Positions 6,061 to 11,554 of a DNA stretch of 11,554 nucleotides are shown in pieces (within the stretch, counting starts at the first letter, position 1; every line of letters starts with the position of its first letter). Made by a program: the position numbers and the translations under genes. Source of the stretch: Natronohydrobacter sp. (GTDB lineage Bacteria > Pseudomonadota > Alphaproteobacteria > Rhodobacterales > Rhodobacteraceae); the NCBI GenBank assembly GCA_007118445.1, contig SKRP01000008.1:1-11554 (forward strand), read 5' to 3'. The notes beneath the pieces are model-generated. The model worked only from the letters and a program-made list of their open reading frames with translations. It ran no database searches and was not told the DNA's origin.

Positions 6061-8345
6061 TCATGCGTGGACTGTTTTGCGTTATAAGCCTTCTGTTCGG
6101 CCTTGCTGCCGCAGATGTCCTTGCGCAGACGACGACAGTGCCGGTGCGTTCCGGCGAACATGCAGATTTCACCAGGCTGGTCATCCAGATCCCGGAGGAA
6201 AACAGCTGGCGCGTCTCGACCACAGCCATGCAGGCGAAACTTCTGATCGAAGGACCGCCTCTGCGATTCGATATCTCCCAGGCCTTCGCACGCATCCCCC
6301 GCACGCGCCTGCGATCTCTGAACTCTGCCGAGAATCAGCTGGAATTACAGCTGGCCTGTCCCTGCGAGATACGTGCCTATGAAGATATACCGCAATTTCT
6401 TGTGATCGATATCCTCGGTGCTTCGCCGCCCGACAAGCAGGACTTGTCCGAAACCATACGTCCGCGCCCGCGTCCAGCGCATGTTCTTCAAGAGCCGGAC
6501 GCCATGGCAACTGTCGGTCGCCGGGCCGGCGTCCTGCTTGCACGAGACAGGCGTGCATTGCCCGAAGAGCGCTCCGGGCCGGTCTCCTTGACGTTGCGGG
6601 GGGTGTTTGACAACGAACCCGTTGACGAGCCTGTCGCGCAGGCGGCAGAGCAACCCGTCAGCGAGACCACCCGATCAGAGGTCAGCACCGAGTTGGGGGA
6701 GATCATTGCCCGAACAGTTGCACAGGGCGTCTTGCTGCCCTCTGATCAGGACAGTGGCAGGTTCAGTTCTGTTCCCGACATGGCCGGGAGAGATACGAAC
6801 GCGCAGATTGCTGGAATGGACGCGCATCTCGCGATGCCCGATGTCACTGATCTATCAGACCGGGTGGCAAGCGACATGCAGTCAGACGTGCTGTGCCCGG
6901 CACTGGCGCAACTGTCGCGGATCGATCAGGATTCCGATCCGGCGCTCCCGGCGTATCCGCGACGCGTTTCAGCGCTTTACAACGAACTGGACATGCTCGA
7001 CCGCGCGGCAGCAATCGCGCTGGCACTGGATTACCTCGCGCTTGGGTTCGGGGCGGAATCTCAAATGGTCGCCGCGCTTTTCGGGGCGGACGATCCGCTC
7101 GCAGCAATCATCCGGGCAATGGCAGATATTGTCGATCACGAAGACGCTGCGCCAGCTGCTGTCGCAGCTCTCGCGAATTGCGGGCCTGCGGGCAGCATAT
7201 GGGCATTTCTCGGGTCATCCGCGCCCGCAGATCAGCTGCCAGTCCGCTTCACGGAGTTATTACCGGGATTTGAGGCTCTGCCGCGCCCCCTGAGGGTTCA
7301 TCTCGGGCCAAGGCTCGTGCGCAAACTCGTAGCGGCTGACATGACACGCGAGGCGCATCGCATCCAGGCTGCGATGGACCGGATTTCGGGCATGGGGGGG
7401 AAGGATGTGCAGCTTGCCAGGGTCGCGCTCGCGCTGGCAGAGACACCGCCACCTGAACAGGCAAGGCGGCTCGAAGCGTCGCTGACGCCCGAAATCTCTG
7501 ATGAAATGCTTCTGTTCCTTCTGGAGCGGCGCGAAACCGACGCGGCCCCTGTCGAAGCGCATCTGGTTGCGCTGGCCGAGAACCGGCTGATTGCTCTGCG
7601 CGGCACAGCGCAGGGGAAACGACTGGCAGAGCTGACACTTCGCGCGATGGGCCGGAACGGGGCCTTTCACGCGGCATTCGCGCTCGCCGGATCCGATATA
7701 TCAGCCCTGCCGGAAGCGTCCAGAGACAGGGCGCTCGAGGATCTTCTGGATATGCTGAGCGATCAGGGCAGCGATGCGGATTTCGTCACTCTGGTCTTTG
7801 AAACGCGCCCATGGGAGCGAAAGACCCTGAGCCCTGCGCGCGCCCGGCAGATTGCCGAGCGCCTGATCAGTCTCGGGTTTGATGAGCAGGCTGCGCTTCT
7901 GGCACCAAAACTCAATCAGCAGACAGGCATGGAAACTGTGATACAAGAAGGTATGGTCGGCGCAATTGCGGACATCGAAGCGATGCCGGATATCCAGGGC
8001 ATCCCCCCTGCTGCAGCGCCCCTGGAACTGTCTGGCAACGCGACCGGGCAGGTTTCGGCAGCGCAAGCATCAAGCGATGACGGGCGCGACCGCGCCGGGG
8101 AAGACGATCCGGCATTCGCGCAGCAAAGCGACCTGGTGCCTCAGCCTGATCCGCCCGAAAGCGCTCCGAGTGCCGAACCGGCTGCTCCGACCCAGGCTGA
8201 TCCATCCGAGGTGCAACGCGACCAGGCAGCGTTTCCGGAAATCGCGGCAGCACCGGGTATGTTGGATCAAAGTCGCGCGTTGCTAAGCGAAAGCTCCGAT
8301 TTCCGGTCGCGTTTGCAGATGCTTCTGGACAGTTCGGACGAATAG
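6057..8345 (+). CDS. Large secreted protein, possible MotC-type stator partner
   Basis: I do not recognise a named family with certainty. The 762-residue product starts with a clear signal peptide (about residues 1-24, ending VLAQ-TTT). Residues ~28-120 look like a small beta domain of AMIN type (TRLVIQIPEENSWRV ... QFLVIDIL) with a C101-P-C103 pair. A Pro/Arg-rich linker follows, then a long Ala/Leu-rich helical region (~275-640) resembling TPR-like solenoids, with further cysteines at C280 and C375. The last ~110 residues are Pro/Ala/Gln/Asp-rich and look disordered. GTG 6057 overlaps the motA stop (GTGA) and has AAGAAGAA 6 nt upstream; ATG 6063 is the alternative. Coupling to motA and the upstream MotE-like gene suggest a periplasmic motor protein analogous to rhizobial MotC, which needs MotE. 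That role is inferred, not shown. Confidence 0.8.
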   Translation: MIMRGLFCVISLLFGLAAADVLAQTTTVPVRSGEHADFTRLVIQIPEENSWRVSTTAMQAKLLIEGPPLRFDISQAFARIPRTRLRSLNSAENQLELQLACPCEIRAYEDIPQFLVIDILGASPPDKQDLSETIRPRPRPAHVLQEPDAMATVGRRAGVLLARDRRALPEERSGPVSLTLRGVFDNEPVDEPVAQAAEQPVSETTRSEVSTELGEIIARTVAQGVLLPSDQDSGRFSSVPDMAGRDTNAQIAGMDAHLAMPDVTDLSDRVASDMQSDVLCPALAQLSRIDQDSDPALPAYPRRVSALYNELDMLDRAAAIALALDYLALGFGAESQMVAALFGADDPLAAIIRAMADIVDHEDAAPAAVAALANCGPAGSIWAFLGSSAPADQLPVRFTELLPGFEALPRPLRVHLGPRLVRKLVAADMTREAHRIQAAMDRISGMGGKDVQLARVALALAETPPPEQARRLEASLTPEISDEMLLFLLERRETDAAPVEAHLVALAENRLIALRGTAQGKRLAELTLRAMGRNGAFHAAFALAGSDISALPEASRDRALEDLLDMLSDQGSDADFVTLVFETRPWERKTLSPARARQIAERLISLGFDEQAALLAPKLNQQTGMETVIQEGMVGAIADIEAMPDIQGIPPAAAPLELSGNATGQVSAAQASSDDGRDRAGEDDPAFAQQSDLVPQPDPPESAPSAEPAAPTQADPSEVQRDQAAFPEIAAAPGMLDQSRALLSESSDFRSRLQMLLDSSDE

Positions 8346-8404
8346 CCGCCCGGATCGTCACCGCAGGCCACATACATCATGGCGCGCAGCTCAAACTTGG
8401 CGGA

Positions 8405-8428
8405 GCACAGGTCAGAGTTGGCCTGTGC
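8405..8428. repeat. Inverted repeat 60 nt after the motA-operon stop
   Basis: GCACAGG and CCTGTGC form a perfect 7-bp stem with a 10-nt loop. Its place just beyond the last plus-strand flagellar gene would suit a transcription end or 3' stabilising hairpin, but there is no U-tract. Confidence 0.4.
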
Positions 8429-8583
8429 AGGCGTGTCGGAGCGCTGGTGTCACGGTCGTTTCCCACAGGCGCGGGTCCATTTTCTGCTCGGATGATCCTG
8501 GGTGCAATCCGACCGGCCCGGAACTGGCACGCGATGACAGCAGCCAGTTCTGCCACAAGCCTGATCGCCAAATTGTAACAGGT

Positions 8584-8599
8584 TCTGCCGGGGGGCAGA
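8584..8599. repeat. Inverted repeat with GGGG loop
   Basis: TCTGCC-GGGG-GGCAGA is a perfect 6-bp stem with a four-base loop. It is compact and GC-rich, lies in the convergent spacer, and is not followed by a T-run on either strand. Confidence 0.4.
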
Positions 8600-8619
8600 C
8601 ATGTCCTCGCCAGTGTGCT

Positions 8620-8643
8620 CGCGCAGCACAGAGGCGCTGCGCG
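8620..8643. repeat. Inverted repeat, 8-bp GC-rich stem
   Basis: CGCGCAGC and GCTGCGCG form a perfect 8-bp stem with an 8-nt loop, about 110 nt downstream of the nuclease stop in that gene's reading direction. It is a candidate rho-independent-like or processing hairpin without a U-tract. Confidence 0.4.
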
Positions 8644-8751
8644 ACGTGTCAAGCACCCGCCATGTGGTGCACGATGCCACGAGCACCGGGCCCCGCACTG
8701 CCCGCTTTTCACGATTGCTCGCATCTGACCCGACACAGTCGAACACGGCCT

Positions 8752-9441
8752 TCAGCGCAATGCGGCCCGCCAGCCTGCGGCGCGCGCCTCGGCTTCAGAA
8801 CAGAACCAACGCGTTTCCGGATTCCGCATGGTTACGCGATCATAGTCGCGCTGACCCGGCATGTGAAAGATGCGCCCATTGGTCGACACATTGCCCTTGA
8901 TCGCGCAGTCGGGCGAGGGCGCGGATAATGCAACGACCTCGCGGGGCGGCGATGCCGTTTCACAAAAGCCCGCGAGAGAATTGAGCGGCCCGCCATATAT
9001 TCCCGCCCGTGCGCCCCTCGCCACGGCCTCTGCGCGCAGATAAGCATATTCCTGACCCTGCACGCGCGCGAAACGCAGGCAAGGTCGGGCAGCACCGGAT
9101 TCGATCAGCAGCACGGCCAGATCGCGACCGTTCAGATAGCAGCGCCCGACCACACGCTCGAAACTGCGCTGGCCCAGGTCCAGACAGGTCAGAACCTGCC
9201 CGGAAATCAGCTTCCGGGCCTGTTCGGTCGCCCAGTCACCGCAGCGCCATGCCCTGCCCAGCGCATCCTTGCAGGTCTCACTGCGCTCTGGCGCGTCGAT
9301 ACCGCCCAGCCGGATGCGAATGCCTGCGATTTCAAGCGTATCGCCGTCAATCGCACGCGCCTGGCCGGTGATTTCCGGAGCAGCCGCCCAAAGCGGCATG
9401 GCGACAAGTATCGCAGCGAAAAGTGAACAAAGCCTAAACAT
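8752..9441 (-). CDS. Exported thermonuclease-family (SNase-like) protein
   Basis: A likely secreted or periplasmic Ca2+-dependent nuclease of the staphylococcal nuclease fold. From ATG 9441 the protein is 229 aa with a signal peptide ending near LWAAA (residues ~1-21). The catalytic pattern is complete: D32 and D34 (IDGDT), R44 (IRIRL), D49 and E52 (GIDAPER), and R100 in ERVVGR, corresponding to D19/D21, R35, D40, E43 and R87 of S. aureus nuclease. After the nuclease domain comes a second conserved module (residues ~179-227): CAIKGNVS...IFHMPGQRDYDRV...WFCSEAEARAAGWR, which I recall from alphaproteobacterial thermonucleases but whose function I do not know. An in-frame GTG at 9486 would add 15 residues before the signal peptide; neither start has a clear ribosome site. 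It lies downstream of betA on the same strand, but a functional link is not apparent. Confidence 0.85.
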   Translation of the reverse strand: MFRLCSLFAAILVAMPLWAAAPEITGQARAIDGDTLEIAGIRIRLGGIDAPERSETCKDALGRAWRCGDWATEQARKLISGQVLTCLDLGQRSFERVVGRCYLNGRDLAVLLIESGAARPCLRFARVQGQEYAYLRAEAVARGARAGIYGGPLNSLAGFCETASPPREVVALSAPSPDCAIKGNVSTNGRIFHMPGQRDYDRVTMRNPETRWFCSEAEARAAGWRAALR

Positions 9442-9495
9442 GCGCGGGATATGGCCCAGGCCACCGGCCCTGGTCAAGGCGTTCACCGCGATTTT

Positions 9496-9522
9496 GTTAA
9501 TCTTTCTTTATGAAAGGTTAAC
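9496..9522. repeat. AT-rich inverted repeat overlapping the betA stop codon
   Basis: GTTAATCTTTC and GAAAGGTTAAC pair over 11 bp with one G-T wobble and a TTTAT loop; the betA TAA stop lies in one arm. It stands out as AT-rich in a GC-rich window. It could end betBA transcription or be a binding site, but no proper U-tract follows on either strand. Confidence 0.5.
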
Positions 9523-11161
9523 GCTGCGCCTCTTGCCAGTCCGGGTGCATGACGGGGGCGAGATTCTCTGCAGCCAGTCTGCGCCCAAGCAAGTGATCCG
9601 CGATCTTTTCGCCAACCATGATCGAGGGCCCGTTCAGATTGCCATTGGTGATCCGCGGAAAGACCGAGCTGTCCGCCACCCGCAGCCCGTCCACCCCGAT
9701 CACGCGCCCTTCCGGGTCGACCACTGCGCGCGGATCGTCGCGCCGTCCCATCCGGGCCGTGCCACAAGGATGATAGGCGCTTTCCACATGCGCGCGGATG
9801 AAGCTGTCCAGCGCCGCATCCGATTGCACATCCGCACCGGGCTGGATCTCGCGCGCCACATGGGGCGCGAAAGCCGCCTGCCCCATGATCTCGCGGGTCA
9901 GCCGGATGCAGGTCCGGAACTCTTCCCAGTCATCCGGGTGGCTCATGTAGTTGAAGCGGATGCGCGGGGCGTCCTCGGGACGGTTCGAGCGCAGTTTCAC
10001 CCAGCCACGGCTTTTCGAGCGCATCGGGCCGACATGGGTCTGGAAGCCATGGCCCTCGGCCACGGCCTGCCCGTCATAGCGCACCGCGATGGGCAGGAAA
10101 TGGTACTGGATATCGGGATAGTCGATGCCCGCACGCGAGCGGATGAAAGCGCAGGCTTCGAACTGGTTCGACGCGCCCGGCCCCTTGCGCGCGAACAGCC
10201 ATTGCGCGCCGACCCATGCCTTGCCGAACAGGTTCCAGTATTTGTACAGCGTGATCGGCTGACGCGCCGAATATTGCAGATAGAGTTCCAGATGATCCTG
10301 CAGGTTCTGGCCGACACCTGCGCGGTCGGCGCGCAGAGTCAGCCCATGCTCGGCCAGATGCGCCGCCGGGCCGATGCCAGAGAGCATCAGCAGTTTCGGC
10401 GTATTGATCGAAGAGGCCGCGAGCACCACCTCGGCGCGCGCCGTGAGGCTGCGGCCATCTGTCAGGCGGACCCCGGTCGCGCGATTGGCCGCGTCGAACA
10501 TGACCTCGGCCACTTCGCCGCGCACCAATCTGGCCCGGCCTGTGGCCAGCGCCGGGCGCAGATAGGCGCGGGCGGCGGACCAGCGCTGACCCTGCCAGAT
10601 CGTCGCCTCCATCGCGCCGAAGCCTTCCTGCTGCGCGCCGTTATAGTCTGGCGTCACAGGGTATCCGGCCTGCCGCCCGGCCTCGATGAAGGCGTCAAAC
10701 AGCGGATTGTCGCGCTTGCCGCGGCTGACATGCAGCGGACCGCCCTGCCCGCGCCATTCCGACGGGTCGCCGCCATGCCAGTCTTCCATGCGCTTGAAAT
10801 AGGGCAGCACATCGGCAAAGCCCCAGCCGCTTGCGCCGCTTTCCGCCCAGTGGTCGTAATCGCGCGCATGGCCGCGCACATAGACCATGCCGTTGATGCT
10901 GGAGGACCCGCCGATCACCCGCCCGCGCGGGGTGGCGAGCACCCGACCGCCCAGATGCGGTTCGGGTTCGGACCGAAAGCCCCAGTCGTAGCGGCGCATG
11001 TTCATCGGATAGGACAGCGCGCCGGGCATCTGGATGAAAGGGCCCGCATCTGTGCCACCGGCTTCCACCACCAGCACGGAATGGCCGGCCTCGGCCAGCC
11101 TGTAGGTCACGGCACAGCCCCCCGAGCCTGCCCCCACAACGATGAAATCTGCTTCACTCAT
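9518..11161 (-). CDS. betA: Choline dehydrogenase BetA (GMC oxidoreductase)
   Basis: BetA is a membrane-associated FAD enzyme that oxidises choline to betaine aldehyde, and can also oxidise the aldehyde, as the first step in making glycine betaine. The 547-residue product is full length. It has the FAD-binding GAGSGG (G10-G15) with E33 ending the second strand (VVEAGG), the GMC signature GRVIGGSSSINGMVYVRGHARDYDHWAE, the second signature SINTPKLLMLSGIGP, and the active-site H464 in YHPCGTARMG, followed by NGNLNGPSIMVGEKIADHL. The start ATG 11161 has AGGTGG upstream and leads directly into the Rossmann fold; a TTG at 11209 would add residues lying in a spacer hairpin. It follows betB by 93 nt on the same strand and is probably co-transcribed. 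Closely related GMC alcohol dehydrogenases exist, but the betB neighbour makes BetA the best call. Confidence 0.93.
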   Translation of the reverse strand: MSEADFIVVGAGSGGCAVTYRLAEAGHSVLVVEAGGTDAGPFIQMPGALSYPMNMRRYDWGFRSEPEPHLGGRVLATPRGRVIGGSSSINGMVYVRGHARDYDHWAESGASGWGFADVLPYFKRMEDWHGGDPSEWRGQGGPLHVSRGKRDNPLFDAFIEAGRQAGYPVTPDYNGAQQEGFGAMEATIWQGQRWSAARAYLRPALATGRARLVRGEVAEVMFDAANRATGVRLTDGRSLTARAEVVLAASSINTPKLLMLSGIGPAAHLAEHGLTLRADRAGVGQNLQDHLELYLQYSARQPITLYKYWNLFGKAWVGAQWLFARKGPGASNQFEACAFIRSRAGIDYPDIQYHFLPIAVRYDGQAVAEGHGFQTHVGPMRSKSRGWVKLRSNRPEDAPRIRFNYMSHPDDWEEFRTCIRLTREIMGQAAFAPHVAREIQPGADVQSDAALDSFIRAHVESAYHPCGTARMGRRDDPRAVVDPEGRVIGVDGLRVADSSVFPRITNGNLNGPSIMVGEKIADHLLGRRLAAENLAPVMHPDWQEAQR

Positions 11162-11184
11162 TGCCCACCACCTGCTGCGCGCGC

Positions 11185-11201
11185 GCATGGCAAAGCCATG
11201 C
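11185..11201. repeat. Hairpin just upstream of betA
   Basis: GCATGGC-AAA-GCCATGC is a perfect 7-bp stem with a three-base loop in the betB-betA spacer, ending 23 nt before the betA ATG. In the betBA transcript it would lie just before the ribosome site and could modulate betA translation. Confidence 0.5.
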
Positions 11202-11215
11202 CAAAACAATCTCTT

Positions 11216-11235
11216 CGCGCCCCGTCAGGGGCGCG
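11216..11235. repeat. GC-rich hairpin after betB
   Basis: CGCGCCCC-GTCA-GGGGCGCG is a perfect 8-bp stem with a four-base loop, about 20 nt after the betB stop. On the minus strand it is followed by AAGAGATTGTTTTGG, a weak delayed T-rich stretch, so partial termination or 3' stabilisation of betB mRNA is possible. Confidence 0.5.
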
Positions 11236-11254
11236 TCCGCTGGATCACGCCCGC

Positions 11255-11554
11255 TCAATAGGGCGCATCGACCGGGCCGAGGCCCAGATAGACCGATTTG
11301 ACCCGCGTGTAATGCTCAAGCGCCGCATGGCCATTCTCGCGGCCCACACCCGATGCCTTGACGCCGCCGAAGGGCATTTCGACCGGCGTCAGGTTATAGG
11401 CGTTGATCCAGCAGGTGCCCGCCTGCAACTGCGCGATGACGCGATGCGCGCGGGTGATGTCGCGGGTGAACAGCCCGGCGGCCAGCCCGTATTCGGTGGC
11501 ATTGGCGCGGGCGATGACCTCGGCCTCGTCCTCGAAATCCAGCACGGCCATGAC
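11255..11554 (-). CDS. betB: Betaine aldehyde dehydrogenase BetB, C-terminal part
   Basis: BetB is an NAD(P)+-dependent aldehyde dehydrogenase that oxidises betaine aldehyde to glycine betaine. Only the last ~100 residues are present; the frame is open at the right edge, so the gene continues beyond the window. The visible part is the C-terminal segment of the ALDH fold: EVIARANATEYGLAAGLFT, RAHRVIAQLQAGTCWINAYN, and the near-invariant EMPFGGVKASGVGRENG, then an ending YTRVKSVYLGL. These closely follow BetB C-termini, including the CWIN and the GxxxSGxGRENG blocks. The catalytic Cys and Glu lie outside the window. The neighbouring betA on the same strand supports BetB over other ALDHs. Confidence 0.85.
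   Translation of the reverse strand, partial: VMAVLDFEDEAEVIARANATEYGLAAGLFTRDITRAHRVIAQLQAGTCWINAYNLTPVEMPFGGVKASGVGRENGHAALEHYTRVKSVYLGLGPVDAPY

Larger units (their letters stand above)
8346..8751. other. Non-coding convergent region with GC-rich hairpins
   Basis: About 400 bp separate two converging genes. Open frames on both strands exist but their translations are Cys/Arg/Ser-rich, without recognisable domains or ribosome sites, so I treat them as chance. The region holds three inverted repeats (8405-8428, 8584-8599, 8620-8643), none followed by a T-run. No tRNA, riboswitch or mobile-element signature was seen. It may contain terminators for both operons, or a small RNA. Confidence 0.5.

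Noticed and set aside
8377..8928. Open frames on both strands in the convergent spacer
   Set aside because: Biased compositions rich in Cys, Arg and Ser, no start signals, partly overlapping the nuclease gene; judged chance frames.
1..11554. CRISPR arrays, tRNA or rRNA genes, insertion sequences, phage or defence genes
   Set aside because: No regularly spaced direct repeats, no tRNA T-loop or anticodon-arm pattern, and no transposase, integrase or defence-like protein in any frame.

Overview
The window reads as a high-GC alphaproteobacterial chromosome, most likely from the Rhodobacterales (Paracoccus/Roseobacter-like). This rests on the strong third-position GC, a reduced flagellar operon of alphaproteobacterial type (fliF-fliH-fliN-fliP facing fliL), a MotE-like gene beside motA, and a choline-to-betaine pathway next door. 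The taxon is inferred from gene content and style; no rRNA or tRNA is present to confirm it.

Layout. (1) Positions 71-3437, minus strand: a tight flagellar operon transcribed fliF, fliH, fliN, fliP. Junctions overlap by 4 nt (fliF/fliH) and 8 nt (fliH/fliN); fliP overlaps fliN by 11 nt if its most upstream start is used. (2) Positions 3438-3557: the only divergent intergenic region of the cluster. It holds a CtrA-type motif (TTAA-N7-TTAG) at the exact centre of a larger inverted repeat. (3) Positions 3558-8345, plus strand: fliL, a small membrane-anchored coiled-coil protein, a MotE-like protein, motA, and a 762-residue secreted protein with a beta-rich N-terminus and a long helical middle. 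(4) Positions 8346-8751: convergent, apparently non-coding, with several GC-rich inverted repeats. (5) Positions 8752-9441, minus: an exported staphylococcal-nuclease-like protein. (6) Positions 9518-11554, minus: betA (choline dehydrogenase), preceded by the 3' end of betB (betaine aldehyde dehydrogenase), which runs off the right edge.

How the genes work together. The left operon encodes the MS ring (FliF), the export ATPase regulator (FliH), a C-ring component (FliN) and an export-gate protein (FliP). The right operon encodes stator and motor-rotation functions: FliL, MotA and a MotE-like protein, plus two uncharacterised envelope proteins. Both probably answer to one shared control region. 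BetB and BetA convert choline to glycine betaine for osmoprotection or catabolism and are functionally unrelated to the flagellum.

The most interesting unresolved items are the large secreted protein at the end of the motA operon, which I suspect is a MotC-type periplasmic stator partner on context only, and the nested palindrome between fliF and fliL. Several genes use non-ATG starts: fliF TTG, the small coiled-coil gene TTG, motA GTG, and probably the 762-residue gene GTG.
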